The notes beneath the pieces are model-generated. The model worked only from the letters and a program-made list of their open reading frames with translations, was not told the origin of the DNA and did no database searches. 64,000 nt of DNA from Apoda limacodes (Eukaryota; Arthropoda; Insecta; Lepidoptera; Limacodidae): positions 18,679,521 to 18,743,520 of the forward strand of contig OX291544.1 of NCBI GenBank assembly GCA_946406115.1. Reading direction: 5' to 3'. The position numbers and the translations under genes were made by a program. Of the stretch, positions 21,555 through 32,841 are shown piece by piece. Numbering within the stretch: the stretch's first letter is position 1; the number at the start of each line of letters is the position of its first letter.

Positions 21555-22425
21555 TGTCGAAATTTTATCGTACTTAAACTACGGATGAGTTAGCAGCAGC
21601 TTTCGACATTAGCATCAGCACAATATTGGTCCATTTCTGTCAAATTGGCAAGGTAGCAGCGTAATAAATGGGTGCAACACCAACTAAAAGAACGCCAGCG
21701 CGATCGTATGCTTTGAGGCATGCCTTGCGTTGCTCAACAGACATATAAACCAAAGGATTAAACCACATTATCAGTTGCGACGAAACCTGGATTCTTTTTA
21801 ACAATCGTAAGCGCTCATTAAGTTGGCTAGACCCTGGTTCCCCCCCTAATTGGGTCATTGTAGGTACGTGGGTAACTAATTCAAATGTCATTGGTTGCTC
21901 ATATCATTCCAGCTCTGCCCAAAAATTCAGGAGGTACCTCTCTGGTGGTTTTTGGATTGTTAAGGAGCTTTGCCAGTTGGTCTCTTAGGCTTTTGCAGTA
22001 TAAGATTCGTCACGAGCATTATTGCGAATGTATACTGTAAAGAACTAAACACAATGCAAAAACTCGCAAATCTACAGCCAACTTTGGTCAATTGCTCGTC
22101 CCTGGTGTCCCTCCCTGCACGACCGTCTGTGGTGCAGTTACAACAAACGGTATCCAAGCTACAAGAGCTATGCTTGGAAGCTGTCTGTCATTCACCTTAC
22201 TCGACAGACCTTGCGCTCACAGACATCTACTTTTATCAGAATTTGGACAACTTCTTGGCAAGAAAAAAATCAAAATACCTTTGAAAAGTTTGTTGCCTAC
22301 CTTGTTTTGGAATTTACATTTAGGAAAATTTCATACAAAGAAAATTATAAATTAATTAATACACAATTACTTACAAAAAACTTTTGGGAGATAGGGGTTT
22401 TAAAATCCCCAAATAGGTAAGGGTA
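21555..22425 (+). pseudogene. Mariner transposase pseudogene
   Basis: Frame by frame the plus strand reads DELAAAFDISISTILVHF (second helix-turn-helix), IGKV, CDETWILFNNRKRSLSWLD (first catalytic Asp), then LQPTLVNCSSLV, VSKLQELCLEAV, HSPYSTDLALTDIYF (third Asp region) and LDNFLARKK. The block that should hold the second Asp ('LHDNARPH') reads SLPARPSVV, so that residue is lost. Stops at several points (for example 21661-21666) and frame changes near 21900 and 22090 confirm a dead gene. The N-terminal first helix-turn-helix and both element ends are missing. A minus-strand frame across 21640-21891 is a shadow. Confidence 0.82.
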
Positions 22426-22429
22426 AATA

Positions 22430-24039
22430 GAAGGACACCTAAGCTCTATATCTAATCCTTTAGTTCTGTAACTGGACAGGGTCATCACCATGTGGACCGC
22501 TTTTTAATAATCTGTCAAATATCAGGCAATTGTCTCATTCGTAGTAAGAAATGTTACGAGTCGAGGTGTGGGCGGCAGCAATGACGACGCGGCACCCGTG
22601 GCGTCTCGTGCTCTGTCTCCCGGCTGTCTGACCATGGACTGACTCGGTTCAATCGACCTGGAGACGCGTGCCGCCTCCGTTTGGCAGAGTGACCTAATAT
22701 CTGATATATTTTACGAGCTACACGTTTAAAGCATGTGTATAATAAATTAGACATATGGTCAAAGTGTGTTTCTGTGTTACAAAAATGCTAATTGCCATAC
22801 TTCCATTATGGAATTTATAAGTAACCCCGCTAACATTAAGATATGATAATATATATATGTTTCCACTCGTCACTCGCCTTCCCGTGGTCGTGCAATTCGC
22901 ACAATTTGCAATGTATTTTTGTAACTCCTCTTATTGCGCAAGACATTTCCGCACAACGAAATTTACAGTTCAGTTCAGTAGGTATCTCGACTACTAGCTT
23001 CTTGCTTAGTGTCGTGTAAAGATTAAAATGTACCTACCTACACTAAGAAAGTGTCATGGGAGCTATACTCTCATCGTGTGACCGGTAGAAGCGAGTTCTA
23101 CTCCTCAAGCTGTCTACGGTTAAGGAGGAGCACTTACGAAGCCAGAGCTGTCCTTAGGGTCTCCAGATTGGAGGCTTATTCTCCACTTTGGGAAGAAATT
23201 AAATTTTTTAAAAACTTTTGGGAAAACGAAAACTTTGGAGACATTTTTGGGGAAGAAAATTTTAGAAGTTTCATAACTTGGTTTAAAGAACTTGTTATTT
23301 TTTTTTATAGTATTCAAATTAAATCACTACCGCTCGCGTCCATACGTGCGCCTGTGACAGAGTTTTTTCTCAAATAATACCCAAAGTAGAAACTTGACAA
23401 TTGTTTTATTTAATTATAAATCTTGATAATGCGCACATATACCGCTCAATTAGTTTACCGTACCGCACATATACCGCTCAATTAGTTTAGTGTACCGCTC
23501 AATTAATTCATTATCTTTCTATCAACGTCCGCTTTTTTGTTTGTTTATGTTTATTAAAAAAAGGTTAGAAAGAGACAAGAGACCACAGTTTCACAAGTTT
23601 TTTTTTACATTTAGAAGTTCACTATTATACAGTTAAAATGTGTAAAAATTTGCAGTTTTTTTTTGCCTAAGTTTCGATAGCTAAAATTTAATTTTAGTAT
23701 AGGTCGTAGATATTAGTTATTGACATTAATTTACACAACTGTAGGTTTATTTCAAACATGTAATAGTTACATAGAAACTTACGATTCCAGTCTAGCTCTT
23801 TAGCAGAATGAATGTGGTTATGCGGATTGTATCGATGTTTTATAATAATTTCAATCTTATAGCAAATGTTATTAACAGGGCTGGGTCATTAAAAAAATAT
23901 TTGGTAAAAATTACCGAAACAGTATAATCATTTTGGGGACTTTTTAGGCTTTTATGGGGAAAATTCGAAAACTTAGTTTTTAGACCCCGGTCATGGAAAT
24001 GCCGTTGCCACCGATATGCACACTTAGCTATAGGTCACT
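22430..24039. other. Mostly AT-rich sequence with a small GC-rich island, no gene confirmed
   Basis: 22556-22690 is GC-rich, with a 16-codon frame starting MTTRHPWRLVLCLPAV and a longer antisense frame; neither has convincing splice or family support. 23051-23377 has an open but unrecognised frame. The rest has no visible feature beyond the 33-bp tandem repeat. Confidence 0.45.
23432..23489. repeat. 33-bp period direct repeat
   Basis: gcacatataccgctcaatta followed by gttta occurs identically at 23432-23456 and 23465-23489; a third, partial ccgctcaatta follows at about 23495. Confidence 0.85.
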
Positions 24040-24300
24040 GAGGGTTTTTTTTTATTTTCTTCATTGACATGAATCGGAGAAATAAAAAAGTCTTATTATC
24101 CGACTTCTAAAAAAGAGGAGGTTCTCAATTCGTCGGAATCTTTCTTATTATCTATGTTCCCCGATTACTCGAAGACGCCTGGACCGATTTAACAAATTCT
24201 TTTACCTTACCTTTTAAGTGTATCTTTTGAAGCCGGTTATTTGTTTTTGGTAAAAAGTTTTACCAATGATCAAGTTGATGATCGAGTTATAAAATACGAA
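24040..24300 (-). repeat. Family C fragment and related repeat
   Basis: gacttctaaaaaagaggagg (24100-24119) is the reverse complement of the family C word 'cctcctcctttttgaagtc'. It is followed by a family B/D-like 'gaagacgcctggaccgattt' (24173-24192) and cttttgaagccggtt. Confidence 0.5.
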
Positions 24301-24949
24301 CGATTTATCGTTTTTCTTGAATAAATTTAATTTTAGGCTTCTGTTCATTGAGATAATAATACATCCTGTTTAGGCTCCTGTAGCCGGCAAAAGGTAAATT
24401 CGGTTGAAGTATGTTCCGACTGACTTTGATATTTGGAAAAATACTCAAATAAAAAAAAAAACATTTTTAATCACGTTATTTTTGCTACATATTTAAAACT
24501 AAAGGCAGCTTCACAATATTTTAAACAAATATTAAAGGAAATAAACATATCCTAACAAAATGGCAAAAAGAATCCTTATGGGAACTTTCGTGTCCGTCTG
24601 TGTCACACCATGGTCAAACAAGTTTTGTTTAACAACTCCAATGATATCGATTTAAGTTTCGTACGTACAATTGTCAAACTTGTTTGTTTACAAGTGCTTA
24701 TCTGAGGTAAAAAGTAACCAAAACAAATTTGGAAATGGGGTCAAAATCTGAAAATAAGGTTATTTAGCAAATTCTCAGCTTTTTTAGCACATTCCAAAAT
24801 ATCTTTTTGTTTTGTAAATTGATGATTGAGGTATCTGTAGGTAGCAATTTATTTTAAAATATTTTTTTTTATATAAATATATAGGTAACACAAATACTTA
24901 GTTTGTGACTTAAGTATTCTTGTGAAATAAATTAAACAGTAGGGGCACG

Positions 24950-25082
24950 GTGAGGCGCCATATTGGCTAAACACTGGCACCACATTGTACGTGGGTTGCT
25001 AAGGTATGTTCAGTTCTAGTTACGAACTTCGGCCACCAAGATGGCGGCGCCTAGCCGGGTGCCAACTCATTTAAAACGTATA
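24950..25082 (+). other. Short inverted repeat with exon-like 3' end
   Basis: ggggcacggtgaggcgcc (24953-24970) is roughly mirrored by ggcgcctagccgggtgcc (25045-25062). The right half contains ATG at 25041 followed by 14 codons (MAAPSRVPTHLKRI) to a consensus donor gtaagt at 25083. An aagatggcggc word at the ATG resembles a YY1-type start-site motif. The overlap with an inverted repeat makes a mobile-element origin more likely than a gene start. Confidence 0.25.
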
Positions 25083-26938
25083 GTAAGTATTTGCAATTTA
25101 GATGGTAGGTAGGTACCTACTTGTACTTAGGTAAATAAAGGTGAATTGTGTGCAACTAAACTGTATTTGTATAATAAATGGTAAATTTTACATAACCTTA
25201 GTATATTGCCGAAAAACATAAGTGTGGTATAAATAAGTGGTAAATATACTTCTGCATTTGGTGGTACAATACCAAGACAGAGGATTAGGCCTACTGGGGA
25301 TACCTCTATAAAAAAACGCTCCTGCGGTTCTTACCTCCTAGGTGGTGTGGAAAAAGAACCAAAGCTTTTAATAAGTACCTAAGTAATTCACCTTTAAATT
25401 TAATTGGAAAAGAGTTTCATAAATTTTGAGCAAATATTTGTATATATTATAAACTAGCTTTAGCCCGTGGCGCAGCCTGCTGTAAATTCAGTTATCGACG
25501 TGGAATTCCTGCTGTAACTCCTTGATACTCTGATTATTGTAAAGAAGTTTGCTATATACCAAGCTATTCCTTTAGCTATAGAAATTTTGTTTTAGTTGTT
25601 TCTGTCAGCAATTTAATTTTTTTTTATTAAATTTTAACCAAGTCAATAACTAACATACTTACTCACAAACTTTTATTGTCATTAAGTCGGAATAGGTTAG
25701 GTACTTTAGACAGTGTATGTCAGTTAAGTCCTTGGATTCCCCTTAACACTACAGCAAGTTTGTGTACTGAGTCGCATTTGGCTGTGTTTAATAATAAATA
25801 ATGTGAAGCCAACATCCTGTCATTCTCGCATCTACAAAAGAACAATTCTGCTATCATGCTATACCATCTCCAAACAATATTAAATAATTAGATTCCTGGA
25901 ATTCGAAGGGCTATTGTTTAACTCATCGTGGTTTGATTAAAATGCCATCAATATACGTACAGCAAAATAGTGTTGCCATCCGTCATGTTTTTATGGTAAC
26001 TATCCTATTTAGCGGCGTCTGACCGAGTACCTACGTTAAAGAATTTCTGGCACTCGTATATCCTTTAAGCAAAATGTACTTATGTATTTTTTCCACAAAT
26101 TATGCAAAATATTGTTATTGTTATAATTTTAAATCTTTGTTTCTTATAATAAGACACCTATAATTAGGTTAAGAACTCATTTCTTGCAATTGCTTTAGCT
26201 ACCTACCTCGTTTTGCACATATTCTAGGCATTGTTTCCTTTATTATAACTGCCTATCTTAACACAGGTCCCAAATATCTAGCTGTAGAATTATAAACGGA
26301 GTTTGAGATATTCCTAGTTTCTAGAATTTGACTATTGCCACCCTACGTACATCGTATTGCATGTAGCAAGATTATTAGATTAGGTGTAACAGAATAGGGG
26401 TAACTACTAATACAGCATCACCAGAAATCCTTTAAAGTAATGTTAGCATTTAGAAAAGGGTACCCTTAAACATATTTTTATATTTTTTAAAAGTTTTGAC
26501 TTGAATAACACTTACTGGATATACGCGCTTAGTACTTTTATTTAATTATACCTGGCATCCGGTAAGTATATACATTTGGAACCAAAAGGTTGTACAGATT
26601 GTCAGGACAAAATCATCACACACTCCAATATCACAGTGCCACTGCAAAGTAAAAAAATTAATGGTGTCTCTACACAAGATACACGTTTACCACCGATTAT
26701 ATAATACTATACTAGTACGTTGTTTTTGCTCTATCGTAAAGACAGTAATACATGCATACTTACAACTTCCAGTGAAAAATAGTGTGAGCTTTAAAGTATA
26801 ACAACAAACAATAAAAACTGGCCAAGAGTGAGACGGGCTCGTGCCATTACATAATATTATCAATCTCAAATAACCGTATCAGTGCCATCTAGCTATTGTT
26901 AAGAGAAACAGTAACACGTTTGTTTGTTAGAAACGATA
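25083..26938. other. AT-rich sequence, no gene recognised
   Basis: A fragment of the 'aaactagctttagcccgtgg' type interspersed repeat starts at 25452. Otherwise only short frames. Confidence 0.5.
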
Positions 26939-27087
26939 TTCAAAGTTAAGCAACGTCGGGTTTGGTTAGTCATTGGATGGGTGACCGCTTAACGGCACAC
27001 TTTTTGTTTTTGTTTGTGTTCGTTAATTTCGTAAATGGTGGTACCAACCATCACCGACCATCGTTGGCATTTGACCGATTTTTTTCT
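26939..27087 (+). mobile_element. 5S-rRNA-derived SINE
   Basis: 26942-26990 matches the 3' half of insect 5S rRNA: aagttaagcaacgtcggg, then ggttagt, then ggatgggtgaccgc. This covers the internal promoter region (box A to box C). It is too short and diverged to be a functional 5S gene; the 5' half is degraded. A T-rich spacer and a family A-like end (gtggtaccaacc ... gacc(gatttttttc), to 27087) follow, the head-body layout of a 5S-headed SINE. The box C region is intact enough for past RNA polymerase III transcription. Confidence 0.7.
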
Positions 27088-27424
27088 GCGTTATTGTTCC
27101 TTTAATTTATCTGTGATTCAGTTCTTTTCGTTCCAACGGTATATGCAAATCCATATACCTTTGGTAGGTAGTTATTTGTATGTAACAAAATGAATAACCG
27201 CGATTTATTGTTACATATATAGTTGACTTTAATTTATCTTCCACACTCTCCCTACAAAGGTACCTATGCGAGAGGAAAATTATTATTGACATTTAAATTA
27301 TCTTATACCTATCTACTAAAAACAATATTATTACCTTATTACCGCAACTGCGGCCGCTTATACACTGTTGTAAAACTCTCTTTATGGTTTTACCTACAAC
27401 TCACTCACTCCAGGATTAGTTGTT

Positions 27425-27895
27425 GTTAAGAACTTGTAGCACCGCGTCGCTGACGTAGATAATGCGTACCGATTGATTGCTTATGACTCTTGACAAGACT
27501 GCTGTTGCAACTCGGGTGATCCCAACACATTCTGCCTGGAAGACCTTGTTGACTACACCCAGGTTTGTTGATATGTTGATGTTCAAGTCATTGGAGAATG
27601 CTCCTGCTCCCGTCCCAGACTTTCTTTAGAGCCATCAGTGTAGATCCTGACTTCATGTATACCAGAGCTATCCTTTTCATCCTCATGAAGCTGGATACGA
27701 TATCTTTTGACAAAAGCAAAAGTTTTTGGAATGATGTCACATGTCGCCTTTATCATTGGAAGCTCGTTGCCTACTGCCTCTTTAAGGCGTACATGTGTGA
27801 TTCTGTTGTCCCGTTTCCAGAGTTCTACTTTCTTAAGTCGTATGGCTGCAGTAGCAGCTTCTTGCTGAATGACATGGTGGACCCAAATAGCAAAT
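27425..27895 (-). mobile_element. LINE beta, RNase H domain (3' part of ORF2)
   Basis: On the minus strand: KWNSGTTESH, KEAVGNELPMIKATCDIIPK-type linker, then IHEVRIYTDGSKE (first catalytic Asp), GAGAFSNDLNINISTN, NKVFQAECVGITRVATA (catalytic Glu) and VRIIYVSDAVLQVL (Asp). This is the RNase H domain carried by I/LOA/R1-group LINEs after their reverse transcriptase. One frameshift separates the YTDGSK block from the rest (near 27580). It continues the RT pieces at 29050-29264 and 29543-30174, interrupted by two insertions. Confidence 0.72.
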
Positions 27896-28357
27896 CAACG
27901 TTTTATAATTGTAAATATAAACGTTGTACGTTTCCTGTTGGTCATATAAGATAAGTCGTAAATAAGTATTTCTAAACGTTTACAAAACGCGAATTAGGCC
28001 CATATTATACAACATTACCGTCATGTTGTGGATGATGCTTTTTAGACGTTTTGAAAACGTTATATAAACGTTTGCTTACGACGATACTGTTAGATATTGG
28101 TCGTACTAAGACATTTATTTGACTTCTTAGGTAACGTAGTAGTTACATTAACGTCGGAAAGTGACGAAAACGTCGTACTTGTTTCAACTATCGATATAAA
28201 TACAACGTCAACATGGTAATTTTAGTTAACTAAAAAAAAAAAATTTAAAGTTTTAAAATACCAGGTAAATATTTGCACGTACGAGTTTAATAAAATAATT
28301 TGTGCATCATATTTTACATATCTGGAGTGTTGTCATTCAGGGAACTTTAGTTTTTCG

Positions 28358-28394
<37 letters not shown>

Positions 28395-29048
28395 TATTGG
28401 TAAATTTTATCGTTTCTTTGCGACCACCACTTCCGCCATTACAAAACATTTTAGGGTTCCTCACAACTATACACAGTGGCATTAAAAACATACATAAAAC
28501 AGACATCCTATATTTTTTTTTGATAAAGTAAGGGTAGGCTTACTGGTATACTTACCCAATGAACATTATTTTAATTAATTTTTTAAAGTTATATAATCGC
28601 TGCAAAAACCCATTTTCGTCGGGTACAAGTCGTTACAAGTTCAACAAGTCTTTTATTTTGTTTTTACAAGGTCATATACACTAACACTTATGCGACGCTT
28701 TGATAAGATATTTGTTAAAGTTACGCAGACCCCGACCAATGTCTTACAAAAACCTTTCATGCAACTGAAACGTTTACTCTACCAACGCCTAGTCCAATTA
28801 ACGTTATAACTAACACTTTCTTATTACGTCGTTTTAATCTGTCGCAGAGACGGTTACTTAACGTACACAATGCGACATTATGGTCACACGACTAAAACAT
28901 CAAAAGAAAAACGTTTACTCGACGTTTACAATACGATATTATGGTCGCACGACTGAAACATCAATTGATAAACGTTTACTCGACGTGTGTAATAAGACGT
29001 TATGGTCCTGCGACTGAAAAATCATAAGATAACCGTTTATAAAACATG
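27896..29048. mobile_element. 1.15-kb insertion with ~61-bp tandem units, splitting LINE beta
   Basis: Sits exactly between two coding parts of LINE beta, so it inserted later. Its edges share a short inverted word (gttttataa at 27900-27908; ttataaaac at 29037-29045). Near the right end are three units of about 61 bp (28850, 28911, 28972), each with acg(g/t)ttact, cgac(g/a)t and ttatggtc, plus degenerate units before them. A (TA)n run lies at 28355-28390. Words such as aaacgttta recur on both strands. No coding frame. Probably a non-autonomous DNA transposon or Helitron-like element; class undecided. Confidence 0.55.
28355..28390. repeat. (AT)n microsatellite
   Basis: About 36 bp of alternating A and T inside the 1.15-kb insertion. 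Confidence 0.9.
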
Positions 29049-29049
29049 G

Positions 29050-29264
29050 TATCTAGCTGATTACTTTTATACAACTGCTACATAACTGAAACTGTGTGTA
29101 CTGTTGTTGGGGAGGGATCTGAGATTAAGTATGACTTCCAGTGCTGTGGTAGGGGTCGTTTTTACACAGTCTGTAATGCTAAACAGGCAAGGCGTTGCAG
29201 GCTCTGTAGTTTTCTTTTGATAGGGCTCAGCTGAGTTCGAGGCCACCAAACAACTGCACCGTAC
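29050..29264 (-). mobile_element. LINE beta, C-terminal end of the RT region
   Basis: The minus strand reads YGAVVWWPRTQLSPIKRKLQ then LQRLACLA, and after a one-base shift CVKTTPTTALEVILNLRSLP. This is the 'YGa.vWw...LqrlaclaItGa.rTTPtaALe.lL.l.pL' block that follows the RT thumb in LOA/R1/I-group LINEs. It is the direct continuation of the segment ending RPMLC at about 29543, separated by the LINE alpha insertion. Confidence 0.75.
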
Positions 29265-29542
29265 ATTTTTTTTTTTTTTTTTAATACCACTAAGGTGGCA
29301 AACAAGCTTACGGCCCGCCTGATGGTAAGCGGTCACCGTAGCCTATGGACGCTTGCAACACCAGGGGTATCACTTGCGCGTTGCCGACCCTTCAGAAATC
29401 TAATAACTTCTTTCTTGAAGAACTCCATACTGTAGTCCTTGCAGAAAACCTTGGCAGGGAGCTCATTCCACAACTTAAGCGTTCGCGGGAGGAAGTTTCT
29501 CTGAAACCGCACTGTACGCGACCATTTATTACATAACATGGG
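29265..29542 (-). mobile_element. 5'-truncated LINE alpha copy inserted into LINE beta
   Basis: On the minus strand this reads NKWSRTVRFQRNFLPRTLK, LWNELPAKVF and GRQRASDTPGVASVHR, then the LINE alpha 3' untranslated tail and a poly-A of ~19 nt (29266-29284 on +). The LINE beta reading frame stops at one edge (RPMLC) and resumes at the other (YGAVVWW), proving insertion. A short target duplication is possible (atgt on both sides) but merges with the poly-A. Confidence 0.8.
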
Positions 29543-30174
29543 TCGTATTATGGGTGTATAAAGCCATAAGGTTATGGATAGCTTAAGGCCCCATTTCTTG
29601 CCTTTTAGTCGTCTGCATTGCCAGAAGGTTGTACATGCCTTGGTTATCTTTGAATTGAGATGCTTACTGTAATTCATCTTGTGGCTAGACCATTACCCAT
29701 AAAGATTTGACTTCACTCGAGAGGGTAAGCTCAATGTCAAATAGTTTGTCATGGTCGTCATTTGAATTTTCTTTCTGTTGGTGAAAAGGACTTATTCGGT
29801 TTTGTTGTGGTTAACCGTCAGGTTATGGTAGTTGAGGGCTAGTTGCATGCGAGTACAGATAATGTTTCCTGAGTTGCTTTGATCAAAATAGTATTGTCAT
29901 CTGCATATAAGGCCGCTTCCATAGTTTCTACAACAGCGTGTAGGTCCGATTTTGTTGATCTGCTTTTTCTAGAGGCATGTTGTTGGCGGTGCAGTGACTT
30001 GCGCGTTAATGCACCTTCCCTTAGATATCTGTCAGTGAGCCTCACTAGAGTATTCAACATGGAGCAGGTCAGGCTAATTGGCCTGTAAGATTTCGCTAGT
30101 CTGTAGTCGGATTTACCTTGGGTAAAAGGTAGTCGGTGGTGGCCGTGGGGTTTAAATTTCGCTTCACGTCCCAA
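29543..30174 (-). mobile_element. LINE beta, reverse transcriptase (internally deleted)
   Basis: The minus strand from 30174 reads KSDYRLAKSYRPISLTCSML, then NTLVRLTDRYLREG, LHRQQHASRKSRSTKSDLH and VETMEAALYADDNTILIKAT. RT block 2 and the YADD catalytic block are fused, so roughly 100 residues between them are missing. Then LTVNHNKTE, KHLNSKITKACTTFWQCRR and IIRPMLC. Several stops (for example near 29690 and 29780). Belongs to the R1/LOA/I-type LINEs carrying RNase H. The start near 30175 abuts a SINE. Confidence 0.78.
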
Positions 30175-30440
30175 GTGTCGGAGGTTCGAACCCCGGGGTC
30201 GGCGTGTACCAATGAGACTTTTCTTAACTTCTCAAGTACACTGATTTATTTATTCACATCACTGGCTTTTCGGTGAAGGAAAACATCGAGAGGAAACCTG
30301 CATACGTCAAAAAAAAAAGACGTATGTGAAGTCCACAATCCGTACTGGGCCCGCATGTGGACTACAGCCCAAATCGCCCTCGCTTATGAGGGTAGGCCGT
30401 GCCCCAACAGTGGGGACGTATGAAGGCTGGCAAGGTGTCT
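30175..30440 (+). mobile_element. tRNA-derived SINE (lepidopteran type)
   Basis: A pol III B box ggttcgaacccc at 30183-30194, the conserved core cggtgaaggaaaacatcg then aggaaacctgcat (30271-30305), and the 3' end ccaacagtggggacgtatga then aggctgg (30401-30430). The tRNA A-box half is not clear, so the copy is probably 5'-truncated or joined to LINE beta. This SINE family is widespread in moths and butterflies. Confidence 0.75.
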
Positions 30441-30689
30441 TAACTTCTCTCTTCTAGCGAGGTATGTAGTTGTGAGCTATAGAAGCTCCTATATATGTGA
30501 TTATAGATTCAGCTATAGTTTAGCTAGTTGATAGGGGTTGGTTCTTTGTGTTCCATATTTTCGCAGTTTGGGTTATCAATGATAATAATAATAATTTTCA
30601 TTATTTATTCACTATGTAATTTGTTAATTCATTATATTATAAATTGTATTTGTACGCCTTCTATGAGGTAGGATATGGTGATTCCTTAT

Positions 30690-30968
30690 ATGCTTAATGT
30701 AAACATCTTTTATGTACTCATATTCACAAATAAATGTTTTTGTATTTGTTTAATAAATAAATAAATATTTTTGAAAATTACACACAGTGCCGTCTGGCCC
30801 CAAAGTAAGCAAATTTTATGGGTACCAGATAACGGATACAAATACATATTACTTTTCCTTTTTGTAAATTCGTAATGTTTATAGTATGACATAAATGTTT
30901 GTCCAGTTCGGGAATCGAATCCACACCCTCTGCACAGCAGCTGGCCACACTACCAACTAGACTGCAAG
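30690..30968 (-). mobile_element. Second tRNA-derived SINE, minus strand
   Basis: Minus-strand 5' end ctagttggtagtgtggccag (A-box-like) and gtggattcgattcccgaact (B box), then caaacatttatgtcat, ggtacccataa, and tttggggccagacggcact, ending in an A/T-rich tail. The acceptor stem does not close, so it is not a tRNA gene. A 3' fragment of the same family lies at 32842-32900. Confidence 0.7.
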
Positions 30969-30993
30969 AAAATCATAATATATGTGTATATTT

Positions 30994-31023
30994 AATACGC
31001 CATGTACATCAACATGGCGTATT
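30994..31023. repeat. Perfect 12-bp stem-loop
   Basis: AATACGCCATGT and ACATGGCGTATT with a 6-nt loop, next to the 5' end of the SINE at 30968. Confidence 0.85.
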
Positions 31024-32100
31024 TAATATACGTTTTTTCGTTTTCCATGAGAGAATTGCAAATTTCTTAAAAAATATACTTCAGAAACTAAAGGCGGATT
31101 TATATTACAGTGTCGTGTCGTGATGCGCTGATGTAACAGATAGTTGCACATTTATGAGTCGTGCTGTGGCGGCATCTAACGCTATTTTAAATCATTACAG
31201 CCGAAGGTCTTGGAACGATCAGGCAAACAAAATGTATCCTTCAGACAGAACGATAATTTCGAAAGAGATCTCAAATTCCCCTAGAGGAATCCATCAGCAG
31301 CTATTACAATGTAGCCTTCCCTACCAAGATACACTCCTAACACGATTGAGACTAGCAAGATTCTGCTTCAGCTCACAATACTAAGTACTAGTCAATCAAA
31401 AATGGCCCAAATACCCCTTGACCAAGGTGAGCCGGGGCCCATTAGTGGGGACATATTCAGACTAGTAATAACAAAATGCGGGGCACAGCTTTATAAAGGT
31501 ACTCTTACTACTCCAAGCTTTTGCAGCCCCTATAGCAAAATGAATCTCTGTGCCAAGCTAATGATGGGCAAAGGCTATGAATCTAACGATCACAAAATAT
31601 TACTTTGAAATTCATCATACATTATTCATCTCCAAGCCTATGATGATGGGTAAAGTCCATGAATCTAGCGCTCACAAAATATTACTATTTAATTCATGAA
31701 TTATCCTTTTCGATTCCATTTAAAATTTTTAATAACAGTTCTGTTGTCTCAAGGGTCAGGATAATAAAATCGTGCTAAAAGATAAGAATGCAACAAACAG
31801 TGTAAAAAGGTGTCAGTGGCTGAGCGCACGGCCCACGAGTCGCTCATTTCACCGATCGATTGTTTGGGCTGGTAGCGGCCACCTTAATTGTCTTGAATCA
31901 AGGCGTCTCGCAGTCTTCGTCAGGAATTACGTATCTGCATACGTAATTTCCACAGTGTACCTATATATTTTAGGCTTGAAATTTAAACCGGAGCTAAAAG
32001 TAATAACTAGTGTGTGGATTTTTTGAAGCACAGCATTTTAGGCAACGGGATGGCGTAGGTTGCGTATATTGGTACTAGAAGACCACATTGGTACGTATAT
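31024..32100. other. No gene recognised
   Basis: Open frames at 31154-31384, 31402-31608 and 31772-32026 match nothing I know and lack coding signatures. aaagtccatgaatctagcgctcacaaaatatta (31655-31687) repeats a sequence ~80 bp earlier (31568-31602), a diverged direct repeat. A perfect 10-bp stem-loop (AATTACGTAT/ATACGTAATT, 4-nt loop) is at 31925-31948. Confidence 0.5.
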
Positions 32101-32841
32101 ACCACCTTAGTGATACGTACTAAAAAAAACTGGCCACGTGCAAGTCTGGCTCGCACACCGAGAGTTCCGTACAAACTTATTATGTAGATAGTTATCCATA
32201 TTTATCTTGGCTAAAACATGGCCCAATGCAGACAAATTTTATTAGAATGCCACAAAAATTCGTTTTCAAGGATCTATGGGACCTGCTTATTAACGTTTGT
32301 TATTAAAGATTGACGGTTAATATCACTATTTTACATAATATTAACGGGGTACTTACCGTGATTTGCCATAGATTGGAGCTGCCGATATTTCTAGTATTTT
32401 TGAAATGCGGAATTCGATCCAATGATTAGGCGAAGACTCCAGTAAATGATCAGCGATTTTGTGCGTCGTTGTTCGTATGCGGTCCCGGATTTTCCAGAGG
32501 TACTCTATCCTTAAGGAAACGGAGGTACTGTGCAAATTTCTTTAGGCGTTAATACTTTAATCTTTTGTCAATCTTATCTGTTACTCTATTAAGATGATTT
32601 GTATTAAAACAATCTCCGGCGTTTTCCCTTAAGATGACTGGTGATGTAAAGTCGCATGAAGGTACCAATCAATGTGAGATGGCTTTTTGTACACTGTATG
32701 GTGTGGCTAGTCGTGCTGTCTTCTCTCACCGTAAGTTTTAGATTCAGGAATGCCAACGATCTTAACCACATAAACCACATGTTTCTGTGGACCCATTGAG
32801 AAAATCTCAAAACTCCTCTATGTCTTGTTCTCCACCCTTCA

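Noticed and set aside
22577..22627. Small frame MTTRHPWRLVLCLPAV as a signal-peptide exon
   Set aside because: It ends in TGA without a donor site, and the GC-rich block has no matching downstream exon.
25041..25082. ATG with 14 open codons and a gtaagt donor as a first coding exon
   Set aside because: It lies in the right half of a short inverted repeat, and similar aagatggcggc words occur in repeats at 50705 and 52566; kept only as a weak feature.
26941..26991. 5S rRNA gene
   Set aside because: Only the 3' half matches, with changes in conserved positions; the downstream layout is that of a SINE.
28850..29038. CRISPR-like array
   Set aside because: The units are diverged along their whole length with no repeat/spacer alternation, and the genome is eukaryotic.
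30183..30194. ggttcgaacccc as part of a tRNA gene
   Set aside because: No acceptor or anticodon arms fold around it and SINE core sequence follows; it is the B box of a SINE.
32353..32535. Minus-strand frame with HKIADHLLESSPNHWIEF as a Penelope/GIY-YIG fragment
   Set aside because: The resemblance is only a few residues; not enough to call.
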